Below are positions 35,936 through 44,513 of a DNA stretch of 64,000 nucleotides, one piece after another (position 1 is the first letter of the stretch; every line of letters starts with the position of its first letter). The position numbers were made by a program, and so were the translations under genes. This DNA comes from an uncultured Cytophagales bacterium (GTDB lineage Bacteria > Bacteroidota > Bacteroidia > Cytophagales > Cyclobacteriaceae), in assembly GCA_913057175.1 (NCBI GenBank), contig CAJXNP010000002.1, positions 248,001 to 312,000 of the forward strand. Reading direction: 5' to 3'. The notes under the pieces are model-generated. The model was not told where the DNA came from. It did not search any database and saw only the letters and a program-made list of their open reading frames with translations.

Positions 35936-36640
35936 ATGAAACTGATCTTACTTGTTGCAGCCCTTTTTTTATCGACTAACCTCTCTGGCCAGGATAAATT
36001 AAATATTCTGATTATCACAGGAGGACATAATTTTGATCGCGAAGCCTTCTTTGATATGTTTAATGACTTTGAAAATATTTCTTTTCAGGAAGCTGAGCAA
36101 CCAAAAGGAAATATCATGATCGAAAATGAGGAGGTTGATCAATTTGATCTTTTGCTATTTTACGACATGTACGATTCGATCACTCCATCTCAAAAGGACG
36201 CATACCTGCAATTATTGAAAGACGGTAAACCGATGATCTTTTTGCATCATGCGCTCGTTTCTTACCAGGATTGGCCGGAATTCATTCAGATAATTGGCGG
36301 GAAATACAATAGTTCTGACAGTACATCTGGAATTTCCGTTTATGAACATGATGTAAATATTCCAGTAAAAATTGTGGATCGTTCACATCCGATTACTGCC
36401 GGGTTATCGGATTTTGAAATTTATGATGAAACCTATGGGAATTGTGTCATTTTGGATTCTGTTCATCCCTTGATTTCAACTGACCTTGCGGAAAGCATGC
36501 CTTATCTGGCCTGGATAAATGAGTACGAAAAATCAAAAGTAGTTTATATTCAAAGTGGTCACGGACCGAGCGCTTATTCGAATCTTTCTTACCGGAAATT
36601 ACTTGAGCAAGCCATTGAATGGTTGGTTCAAAACCATTAA
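35936..36640 (+). CDS. secreted ThuA-domain (glutamine amidotransferase-like) protein
   Basis: 234 residues. A signal peptide (MKLILLVAALFLSTNLSGQ) precedes a ThuA-like fold: ILIITGGHNFDREAFFDMF at the start, the aromatic/acidic segment LLLFYDMYDSITPSQ, KPMIFLHHALVSYQDWPEF in the middle, and VVYIQSGHGPSAYSN near the end. ThuA proteins are linked to trehalose or sugar utilisation but their chemistry is not established. It begins 21 bases after xdhC on the same strand. Its stop shares bases with the convergent small membrane protein gene (TTAA 36637-36640). Confidence 0.87.
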   Translation: MKLILLVAALFLSTNLSGQDKLNILIITGGHNFDREAFFDMFNDFENISFQEAEQPKGNIMIENEEVDQFDLLLFYDMYDSITPSQKDAYLQLLKDGKPMIFLHHALVSYQDWPEFIQIIGGKYNSSDSTSGISVYEHDVNIPVKIVDRSHPITAGLSDFEIYDETYGNCVILDSVHPLISTDLAESMPYLAWINEYEKSKVVYIQSGHGPSAYSNLSYRKLLEQAIEWLVQNH

Positions 36641-36840
36641 AAAATAGCGGCTAACAATTTAAAAGGCAACAACAGGATAGCGCCGATTAAACTGAAAACT
36701 ACATGAAGTGTAAACCCAAGGATTTTAAACGGTAACAGTATTAGCCAAAAAAAGAATAAAAAGAAGAATGCAGCTATTCCCAGTGGCCAGCAACAAACGA
36801 TCAGACAAAAGACAAGAAAGAAAATCAACAGTGTCTTCAT
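36637..36840 (-). CDS. small hydrophobic membrane protein
   Basis: 67 residues from ATG 36838-36840. Nearly the whole chain is hydrophobic, with two likely membrane segments (LLIFFLVFCLIVCCW onward and VVFSLIGAILLLP) and a twice-occurring LLPFK motif (LILLPFKILG and ILLLPFKLLA). There are no polar active-site residues. No family is recognised. Coding status rests on the clean membrane pattern and the tail-to-tail fit with the ThuA gene. Confidence 0.6.
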   Translation of the reverse strand: MKTLLIFFLVFCLIVCCWPLGIAAFFFLFFFWLILLPFKILGFTLHVVFSLIGAILLLPFKLLAAIF

Positions 36841-37128
36841 ATTCAACTGGTTTTATTCAATGCAAAACACTCAATTTTTACGCCAACGAAGTTAACTCAC
36901 TAATTATCAGAATAATAATACAAAATCTATAGAAATAAATGTATAAAAATGAACACCATCTGTTCGGTTATGTAAATTGGCACAGGTAGTTAATCTCAAA
37001 AGGGGGTTTCCAACAAGTCTGTGAATCCCTCTGAGCCCCTTGAAATATTTCCTCACCAAGGAACACAGAGATCATTCACAGTGAAACACAATGTGGAATT
37101 TGACTAAACCTTTTACTTTTATATTCCT

Positions 37129-38895
37129 TTATAATATTGATTTTTCAATACTAATATCAGCTAAACGCCAGGCTGTTTGATATTCCTTTTTAATGTCTTT
37201 AGCTTCTTGCGTTTTCCCCTGGGCACTAAGGCTGTTTTGAAGTCCCATTAAAGACCAGCCGTTTTGACGAAGCTTTTTCAGGTCTTCCATGTAAACCTTC
37301 TCAGCTTCCATATATTTACCGGCTTCCATGTACACCTCTCCAAGTGTTTGTCTGACCGGAACATGCCATGCTGCTGGCTCGCTGTAATTCAGATCATCCT
37401 CGAATTCAACTCCTTTTTTCAAATGCTCAATAGCTTTTTCTGTATTCCCTTCAGCAGCAGCTATTTCACCTGCCACTACCTCATAAGCAACTTTGGCTAT
37501 TTTAGAGGATGGGTTGGTGTAATTGGCTATGAGGTTTTCCAGATCAGGGTCGTCTTTCATTTCAGAGAGAGCATCTAATTCCTCCTTTGCTTCAAGTAAA
37601 TTACCCTTTCGTACAAAAGCAATACCCCTTGCATAATGCCAGATCAGCTTTATATGCTTGAAACCATCTCCAGGATAGGGAATGGTCAATATTTCGTTCC
37701 ATTTTCCAAAGCGAACGTAAGCCTGCATCGGAGTGGAAGCATAATCCTGCAAAAATGTCAACGTATTCATTTCGCCAATAGGAACTTTCTCAGCAGTCTT
37801 TTTTGCTGCGGCAATGGCCGTTTCACTATCCCCAAGTAAACTCGACGCCGACCAGAGAAAATGAATATTATGAGGATAGTATCCAAGAGGATACATTCCC
37901 TGGGAATAACATTGAGAAATATAATCTTCATCTGCTGTAATGGCGTCAATATTTGCTTTCACGGCATCTTCATATCGACCAACCCTGATGTAAATATGAG
38001 AAGGCATATGAACGAGATGACCGGCTGAGGGCATCAATCCTCCCAGTTTATCGGCACTGGGTACAGCCATATCCGGGAATGGTAATTCCACCATATGGAT
38101 GTATAAATGGTGCGCTCCAGGATGATCAGGATTGAGTTCAATAGCTCTTTCAAAAGCAGCTTTTGCTTCCGGAATATTTTCATGAGGCGTACCATCTTTT
38201 TCCCAATAATCCCATGGCATGGTATTCATGATAGCATCACCGTGAAGAGATAATATATCTGCATCATCCGGATATCTTTCGGCAACTTTTGCCATTTCAA
38301 CCATGTATGCATGATTCAACTCATTTAAATTGCTGGCAGGATCATCACTATATCGAGCTGTTAAAGCATTGATCAGGGCTTTTTCCTTTTCCGTCGAATT
38401 ACTTAAATGAGAGACCGCTTTTTGGATAGCCTTGTAAGCCTGAACTTTTCTTTCATCATCAGGAAAAGGATCGTTGATATTTGGACCGAGAGCATATGCC
38501 TGACCCCAGTATGCCATGGCTGCATCGGGATCCAGTCTGGCAGCTTCCATAAAAGAGCGGTGGGCCTCGGCATGATTAAACGCATAGCAAAGTTTTAATC
38601 CCTGGTCAAAATATACCTGGGCTTTTTTGTCTGATGTGGAAATCTTGTAATGGAGATTGCCCATATTGTCAAATAAGGGTGCGATCTGTTGAGTTGTGTC
38701 AACTCCCGACAGAAGAAATGCAGCAGGAGTACATCTGGCAACTTTAGCATCTAAAGTGACGAAGGCGGCCAGCGTAGCTTCATTTAAATTGTTTTTCTTT
38801 TTGATGGAAAAGTTTTCCTTTTCGAAATTATTTACAATCAGGACGAAAATAACCGGTAGTAAAATTACCAGTGCGATCAGAATTTTTCTTTTCAT
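37129..38895 (-). CDS. TPR-repeat protein with N-terminal membrane anchor
   Basis: 588 residues. An N-terminal hydrophobic segment (ILIALVILLPVIFVLIVNNF) anchors or exports the protein. Then come tetratricopeptide-like repeats, for example VYFDQGLKLCYAFNHAEAHR, SFMEAARLDPDAAMAYWGQA and AKAAFERAIELNPDHPGAHH. The segment AYALGPNINDPFPDDE recurs in an uncharacterised family of exported TPR proteins of several phyla. Histidine-rich patches (HPGAHHLYIHM, GHLVHMPSHIY) suggest possible metal binding, but this is not established. It is monocistronic; function unknown. Confidence 0.85.
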   Translation of the reverse strand: MKRKILIALVILLPVIFVLIVNNFEKENFSIKKKNNLNEATLAAFVTLDAKVARCTPAAFLLSGVDTTQQIAPLFDNMGNLHYKISTSDKKAQVYFDQGLKLCYAFNHAEAHRSFMEAARLDPDAAMAYWGQAYALGPNINDPFPDDERKVQAYKAIQKAVSHLSNSTEKEKALINALTARYSDDPASNLNELNHAYMVEMAKVAERYPDDADILSLHGDAIMNTMPWDYWEKDGTPHENIPEAKAAFERAIELNPDHPGAHHLYIHMVELPFPDMAVPSADKLGGLMPSAGHLVHMPSHIYIRVGRYEDAVKANIDAITADEDYISQCYSQGMYPLGYYPHNIHFLWSASSLLGDSETAIAAAKKTAEKVPIGEMNTLTFLQDYASTPMQAYVRFGKWNEILTIPYPGDGFKHIKLIWHYARGIAFVRKGNLLEAKEELDALSEMKDDPDLENLIANYTNPSSKIAKVAYEVVAGEIAAAEGNTEKAIEHLKKGVEFEDDLNYSEPAAWHVPVRQTLGEVYMEAGKYMEAEKVYMEDLKKLRQNGWSLMGLQNSLSAQGKTQEAKDIKKEYQTAWRLADISIEKSIL

Positions 38896-39116
38896 GGCAG
38901 TGGCGTGTTTTAGGTTGTTTAAAGAAAAGATAGAATTGTTCCAGTCAGTAAAGTCGTACTTAATTTAGTGAAAATTAGGGTTTTAAGCTATTTACAAAAC
39001 CAGAATTTTATTGATCATCAAAAGGGCATTTATCTGGATAAAATTCCTTTTCAAAAAAAATCACGGATTGATTGAACCAATCTTTTCTTCGAGTGTAGTA
39101 CTTGTAAAAATCAATT

Positions 39117-41114
39117 ATGAAGAAAATAGCTGTCCTTCTTTTTTTTATTTTTCCAGGCCTTGCATTTTCCGTGGTGGAACCTATGCAAATACCGTTAAAA
39201 TTTGATAAAATAATGTCATTGGAATGGTATGCAGAACAAGCCATTCTATGGTCCGCTAAAACCCGGGAAAACGCTAAAGAACCGAATACCTGGTACAATT
39301 ATTATTCGGCTTCCAGGTTTGCGAAAGTCTCGCAGGAAGAGTTGAATGAAATTGTCAAAGACATGGGAAACCAGGTTCCGCAATCGTTTGAATACGATCT
39401 TGTTCATGCCTGGAACAGTGGTTATGACAATGATGCGCTTCAAAGTTTAAAAAGTGCTTATGCAAAAGAACCTGAAAATCCGCTCACCTATGGTGAATTC
39501 ATGACTTTTTACGAACTAATGGGAGACAGAGATGAAAGGAAAAATTACGCTCAAAAACTATATCAGAAACATTTCATTCCACAAGGTCTCCTGAACTACA
39601 ACTATAATGTGTTAATGTCAGTGGAGAACGATGGTTATCTTTTTACGCAAGGAGACAATGCAACGATTCCGCTTTGGATTTTACAGGATGTACTTCAGAT
39701 CAGGCGGGATATCAAAGTACTTAATATCGACTTGCTAAAAAATGATGAATACCGAAATCAAATCTTTCGCACTGAATCCATCCAGTTTAACACCGATAAA
39801 AGTACAGAGTTTACTGAAACAAATTATCAGAGCCAAATCCTCAAACAACTTCCATTGCAAAATCCGGAAAAGAAGTTTTTCTATGCTCTTACCCTTTCAA
39901 ATCAGGATATTAAGGATATCAAGAATGACCTGTTTGTCGTTGGGTTGGCCTCTTTTCTAAGCAATGAAAGCATTGACAACATTGCATTCATTAAAAGAAA
40001 TATGGAAAAAAAATTCCTATTGGATTATCTGAAAGTAAACTTCAATGGTGAAAGCATGAATTCCACGTCACGGGTACTGAGCCAGAATTATCTTATTCCA
40101 ATCATTGTACTTTCAGAACATTACAGGAATAGCGGAGAAATTGATAAAGCCGAGGAATGGGAGGACCTAGCGCTAAAAATTTCTGAAGAACGTGGAAAGC
40201 TGGAGGAGGTGAGCTATTATCTTTCCAATAGTCAATCCAACAAAATGATCTATCCGAAATACCCGCTGGAAATAAAGGAAATTGAAAAATCTTTTAAACC
40301 ATTTACGGATAAACTTTATGTTTCTGAATACGAAGTGACCAATGAATCTTATAACGATTTCCTGGATTACTTAAAGGAAAATAATATGCAGGAAATTCTG
40401 GAAATCTGTGACTACGATCTGAGCGGATATGAAGAGCCTGCCCTTTCATTTATGAAAAAATACCTGCAGAGGTTTCCTCCCGGAAAAAGAACCAAAAATG
40501 CCAATCAATTTGAAAACTATCCAGTGATGAATGTTTCCTTTGAAGCAGCTGTGGAATATTGCAAATGGCTGACCAACCAATACAATAGTTCGCTGGATAA
40601 AACCCATAAAAGAGTTATTTTCAGATTACCGAATCAAAAAGAATGGCAAATGGCAGCATTCGGATTGAAAGATTTCACCTCCTGGAACATCAATGAAAAC
40701 GTGGTTTTGGCTAAAGAAAAGGAAGGTGACAAACCAAAAGACAAGAAAAGATATGACCTGGCAAATTATGAGATTAGCTATCCATGGTGGCCTGCATTTA
40801 ACTTGCGAAACAGTCCGGTCAATAATTTTAAGTGCTATCTCGGCAATTTTAAAGTCCCGGACGAATCGGAATGCCCATCAGGGGTTTTAGGTGATGGATT
40901 TACCGTTACCTCTCCGACAGGCTCATACTTTCCAAATGAAATGGGGTTGTACGACGTTGTTGGCAATGTGGCAGAAATGATTGATGAAAAGGGCAAAGCC
41001 TGTGGAGGAAGCTGGAATCATCCACCTGAGGAATCGACCATACATAGCGTCAATACCTATGAGAGTCCAAATTCATATACTGGTTTTCGCGTGTTCATGG
41101 AAATTGTTGAATAA
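39117..41114 (+). CDS. exported TPR-like/SUMF1 (formylglycine-generating-enzyme-like) fusion protein
   Basis: 665 residues. A signal peptide (KKIAVLLFFIFPGLAFS) leads into a helical, TPR-like region to about residue 390. The C-terminus is a SUMF1/FGE-type domain: LYVSEYEVTNESYNDFLDYL, VMNVSFEAAVEYCKWLTNQY, FRLPNQKEWQMAAFG, NEMGLYDVVGNVAEMID, CGGSWNHPP and YTGFRVFM. Such domains are often non-catalytic binding modules in Bacteroidota lipoproteins such as GldK-type proteins; I cannot see the two catalytic cysteines of true FGE in proper context. It lies 51 bases upstream of an ECF sigma factor on the same strand. Confidence 0.82.
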   Translation: MKKIAVLLFFIFPGLAFSVVEPMQIPLKFDKIMSLEWYAEQAILWSAKTRENAKEPNTWYNYYSASRFAKVSQEELNEIVKDMGNQVPQSFEYDLVHAWNSGYDNDALQSLKSAYAKEPENPLTYGEFMTFYELMGDRDERKNYAQKLYQKHFIPQGLLNYNYNVLMSVENDGYLFTQGDNATIPLWILQDVLQIRRDIKVLNIDLLKNDEYRNQIFRTESIQFNTDKSTEFTETNYQSQILKQLPLQNPEKKFFYALTLSNQDIKDIKNDLFVVGLASFLSNESIDNIAFIKRNMEKKFLLDYLKVNFNGESMNSTSRVLSQNYLIPIIVLSEHYRNSGEIDKAEEWEDLALKISEERGKLEEVSYYLSNSQSNKMIYPKYPLEIKEIEKSFKPFTDKLYVSEYEVTNESYNDFLDYLKENNMQEILEICDYDLSGYEEPALSFMKKYLQRFPPGKRTKNANQFENYPVMNVSFEAAVEYCKWLTNQYNSSLDKTHKRVIFRLPNQKEWQMAAFGLKDFTSWNINENVVLAKEKEGDKPKDKKRYDLANYEISYPWWPAFNLRNSPVNNFKCYLGNFKVPDESECPSGVLGDGFTVTSPTGSYFPNEMGLYDVVGNVAEMIDEKGKACGGSWNHPPEESTIHSVNTYESPNSYTGFRVFMEIVE

Positions 41115-41165
41115 TGAAATCTTTTCAATGTTGTTTCACTGAAACCTAATGAATGAAAAACATTA

Positions 41166-41738
41166 ATGCCAGGAGATAGCCAGTTTTTACCTGATGAACA
41201 CTTGATGAAGGGAGTTCAAAATGGCCGACAAGCCGAATTTGAGCTCCTTTATTCCAGGTATGCGCAAAGGATGCTGGGTTATTTCTACCGAATGTTTAAT
41301 GGTGATGAAGAAAAAGCCCAGGATTTCTTGCAGGATTTATTCATCAAAGTGCTTGAGAAAGCCAGTTTGTTTGACACTAATCAAAATTTTGAGGCATGGA
41401 TTTTTACAATTGCTTCAAATATGTGCAAAAATGAATATCGAAAATTGAATCATCATCAGACTTTCAGTCAACAGGTAAATGGTCAGGAAGGAATTGAATT
41501 TAGAATGGATAGCAAAATTGACTTTGAGAACTATCAATTGGCAGTCTTTCAATTGGTTGAAAGACTGGAACCTGACAAAAAGGAATTGTTCATCCTTCGC
41601 TTTGAAGAAGAATTGAGCATCGAAGAGATAGCGAATATTTTAAAACTTAAGGAAGGTACGGTAAAATCAAGGCTATTTTACCTAAAAAAGTTCCTGGCTG
41701 AAAAATTAAAAGTATACGATCCAAAAACCAATGGTTAA
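41166..41738 (+). CDS. ECF-type RNA polymerase sigma factor
   Basis: 190 residues. Region 2 is visible in FELLYSRYAQRMLGYFYRMF to DFLQDLFIKVLEKA and FEAWIFTIASNMCKNEYRK; region 4 is LEPDKKELFILRFEEELS followed by IEEIANILKLKEGTVKSRLF, the helix-turn-helix. There is no additional C-terminal domain. Start ATG at 41166. The next gene overlaps it by eight bases and encodes a membrane protein that probably controls it. The preceding SUMF1 fusion could be part of the same transcription unit. Confidence 0.92.
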   Translation: MPGDSQFLPDEHLMKGVQNGRQAEFELLYSRYAQRMLGYFYRMFNGDEEKAQDFLQDLFIKVLEKASLFDTNQNFEAWIFTIASNMCKNEYRKLNHHQTFSQQVNGQEGIEFRMDSKIDFENYQLAVFQLVERLEPDKKELFILRFEEELSIEEIANILKLKEGTVKSRLFYLKKFLAEKLKVYDPKTNG

Positions 41739-42387
41739 CATGAACAAGCTGGAAGAAAAGAAAATTGAACTAGTTGATACTTTGATGGAACACTACAGCT
41801 TTGATGAGTTGAGCAAAGCTGAGCAAGCAATTGTTCTTGAAGTGCTCAAATCACCATCAGAATACAATGAGATGAAAGAAGTAAACAAACAACTTTCCAA
41901 AATTAAAAGGGGGGAACGAAATGTTCCGGTACCCAATCCCCGGATTCTAAAAAACCTGAAGGAAAAGTATTTTCATGATCATAATGATGCCACAGAACCT
42001 CACGCAAAAACAAGGAATTTATTTGTCAGAAAATTGAGTTTTCCGGTTTATCAAATGGGGGCTGCTGCTATTTTCCTTTTAACATTGTTCTTTGCTTTCA
42101 GAGAACCTGTTCAGTTTACTGATCCTGAACCAATTATTCGGGAAGTTTTTGTTCGGGATACGATAAAAGTAATGCAGCCCAATGACACAGTTTTTATTGA
42201 AAAGGTCATTTACCAAAAATCAGGTAAACCTGGTGAAAACCTGGCAGTTCTCAACAAAAAAATTGAAACTACGGAAACCGGAAATGTGACAAAATCCATG
42301 GAATTTCTCAAATCTGTTAATAAACAAAAAGGGTTTAGTCTCAAGGAAAAAGAGTATTTGCTATCCCTAAACGTAGAAGCAGATTAA
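41731..42387 (+). CDS. single-pass membrane protein, probable anti-sigma factor
   Basis: 218 residues; ATG at 41731 overlaps the sigma gene, an ATG at 41740 is the alternative. The N-terminal cytoplasmic half (about 100 residues, charged and helical) precedes one membrane segment near 105-122 (MGAAAIFLLTLFFAF). The periplasmic tail carries EPIIREVFVRDTIKV. The topology and coupling to an ECF sigma factor match anti-sigma factors, but I see no zinc-binding HxxxCxxC motif, so the family is not identified. Confidence 0.7.
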   Translation: MVNMNKLEEKKIELVDTLMEHYSFDELSKAEQAIVLEVLKSPSEYNEMKEVNKQLSKIKRGERNVPVPNPRILKNLKEKYFHDHNDATEPHAKTRNLFVRKLSFPVYQMGAAAIFLLTLFFAFREPVQFTDPEPIIREVFVRDTIKVMQPNDTVFIEKVIYQKSGKPGENLAVLNKKIETTETGNVTKSMEFLKSVNKQKGFSLKEKEYLLSLNVEAD

Positions 42388-42435
42388 AGGTCAAATTTTG
42401 AATTTCTCTAATAATCATTTAGTTATATTCACAAA

Positions 42436-42465
42436 AAAAGGATGGCTTTTGAAGGTCATCCTTTT
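42436..42465. terminator. bidirectional terminator between the anti-sigma and GH97 genes
   Basis: AAAAGGATGGC (42436-42446) pairs with GTCATCCTTTT (42455-42465), including one G-T pair, around an 8-nt loop, with A-tract before and T-rich sequence after. It lies between convergent genes ending at 42387 and 42491. Confidence 0.8.
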
Positions 42466-42490
42466 CTTCTTACTTCAAGTTTTTAAACCA

Positions 42491-44455
42491 TCATTTCTTC
42501 CGAATAATTGCCGCCCATCCACCGCCGGGAGCCAGTTTTATGTTCATTTTTGATGTATTGCTTGTTTCGCTTGTTGAATGCTTATAATCTTCCGCGTACT
42601 TATCTGCATTGAGCCCATCCTGCATGATCTCAATCTCATAATTTCCCTCCGGTAAAAATGAAATATCCAGTTCAAATTCGCGGGCTTCCCAGTCAGTCAT
42701 TGCGCCCACATACCAGGTTTCACCACTTCTGCGGGCCATTAACACATAGTCCGCTACTTTGGCATCGAGAGCAACGGTTTCGTCCCAAACGGTCGGGATT
42801 TTCGACACAAACTCGACAAACTTTTTATCTTTCAGATACGCAGATGGCGCATCACAAAGCATCTGTAATGGGCTTTCATAAATGACATACATGGCAACCT
42901 GGTGACAGCGTGTTCCCAGGCTCATCGGCCGGTCAAACGAAATATGAAAATTCTTTTCCTGTGCATTGGCCATTGCACCTGGTGTAAAATCCATCGGCCC
43001 GGCAACCATCCTTGTAAAGGGTAATGTTACCGTATGATCAGGTGTTACATCCATGCTCCATTTATTATTTTCATTGCCTTTTACTCCTTCATAGGAAATC
43101 ATATGAGGGTAAGCTCTCCGAAAACCGGCCGGTTTAAATGAACCATGAAAATCTACTAAAAGTTCATGTTTGGCAGCTTCTTTCAAAACCCTTTCGTAAT
43201 AATTTACCATTTCCTGATCAGCCCGCTGCATAAAGTCAATCTTAACACCTTTGACTCCCCATTCACCATATTTTTTCAGAATATTTTCCAGATCGGCATC
43301 CAGCGGTCCCCAAAGCATCCACAGAATTACGCCCACATTTTTGCCTTTGCCATATTCCACCAATTCCACAACATCGATATCCGGGTTAGGTTCTGAAATA
43401 TTAGTAGTTGATTTTGACCATCCTTCATCCAGAATGATGTAATCCAATCCATATTCAGCAGCAAAATCAATATAGTATTTGTAAGTCTCATTATTGATCC
43501 CCGATTCAAAATCCACTCCGTAAATATTCAAAGCATTATACCAGTCCCAGGCAACCAGTCCGGGTTTGATCCAATCTGTATTTTCCATCTCTGATGGCCT
43601 GGATAACTGATAAACAAGATTAGTCTCCAGCAAAGTCTTTTCGTCACCAATCACACAAACCCGCCAGGGAAAAGATCGGGTACCCGCTGTTTTGGCAATG
43701 TAGTCTGCCTCTTTTGTGATCACCTGGTTACGGTCCTCCGCACCTTTCATCGGTTCATCTTCCAAAACATATTTTGGAAAACCGGATGTCAGGCCATCGC
43801 CTTTCGTTCCATAAAGGAATAAGGCCGGATAATCATATAAATCTGCTTCGGTAAACAAAACCTTTGTGTTGTTCACATCCATCAAAACAGGCAGGGAACA
43901 GAATCTTTCTTTGGGTATTGTATCAAGACCTTTTAAGTAATATGTTCTTTCGTAATGCGAGATCAACGACTCTTCTTCAGGGAAATAGCTAAGCGTATTT
44001 TCAGGAAAATTGAGTTCAAGATTTTCATGGTTAACAATCATTTCATTTTTGAAATCAGTGTTGAAACGATAAGCTACCCCGTCGTTGTATGCACGAAAAT
44101 CGACCGCAAAACCTCCTCTAAAAGTCAGTGTCAATTGATTATACTGATCTTTGACCTGAGAAGATTTTAAGGGCACGACAGGTGTCAGAACTTCGTCTCC
44201 GTTTGACGTGCTTTGTTTTCTTACCTTCGGAGCTTCACCAAGTTCAACATCATCATTCACATTCATACTGATCACACTAGGCTCTATAAGGGTTTGATTG
44301 TTATAATTGGCTGACCATGTAATTACGTCATCTATTCTGATGTTCAAATTAATTTGCTCATCAGGAGAGCTGAGCTGGTATTCCTGGGCAAGTAGAGAAT
44401 TGATATTCAGAAGGACACAAGCCAGACCAACTCCTAAGATTTTAAATTTATTCAT
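42491..44455 (-). CDS. glycoside hydrolase family 97 (alpha-glucosidase/alpha-galactosidase type)
   Basis: 654 residues from ATG 44453-44455; this start gives a clean signal peptide (MNKFKILGVGLACVLLNINS...LLAQ), while a longer frame from 44548 would run into the next gene. GH97 features are the N-terminal beta-sandwich (YQLSSPDEQINLNIRIDD) and a catalytic barrel with LDYIILDEGWSKS, WGVKGVKIDFMQRADQEM, LLVDFHGSFKPAGFRRAYP and HMISYEGVKGNENN. SusB-type GH97 enzymes release sugars from alpha-glucosides in the periplasm. Whether this one is inverting or retaining I cannot decide from sequence reading. No SusC/D partner is nearby. Confidence 0.9.
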   Translation of the reverse strand: MNKFKILGVGLACVLLNINSLLAQEYQLSSPDEQINLNIRIDDVITWSANYNNQTLIEPSVISMNVNDDVELGEAPKVRKQSTSNGDEVLTPVVPLKSSQVKDQYNQLTLTFRGGFAVDFRAYNDGVAYRFNTDFKNEMIVNHENLELNFPENTLSYFPEEESLISHYERTYYLKGLDTIPKERFCSLPVLMDVNNTKVLFTEADLYDYPALFLYGTKGDGLTSGFPKYVLEDEPMKGAEDRNQVITKEADYIAKTAGTRSFPWRVCVIGDEKTLLETNLVYQLSRPSEMENTDWIKPGLVAWDWYNALNIYGVDFESGINNETYKYYIDFAAEYGLDYIILDEGWSKSTTNISEPNPDIDVVELVEYGKGKNVGVILWMLWGPLDADLENILKKYGEWGVKGVKIDFMQRADQEMVNYYERVLKEAAKHELLVDFHGSFKPAGFRRAYPHMISYEGVKGNENNKWSMDVTPDHTVTLPFTRMVAGPMDFTPGAMANAQEKNFHISFDRPMSLGTRCHQVAMYVIYESPLQMLCDAPSAYLKDKKFVEFVSKIPTVWDETVALDAKVADYVLMARRSGETWYVGAMTDWEAREFELDISFLPEGNYEIEIMQDGLNADKYAEDYKHSTSETSNTSKMNIKLAPGGGWAAIIRKK

Positions 44456-44513
44456 GTTGAAGTAATATTTAAAAGGTGAGTTCAATGTTAAAAATAAATG
44501 TTGAGTATCAACA

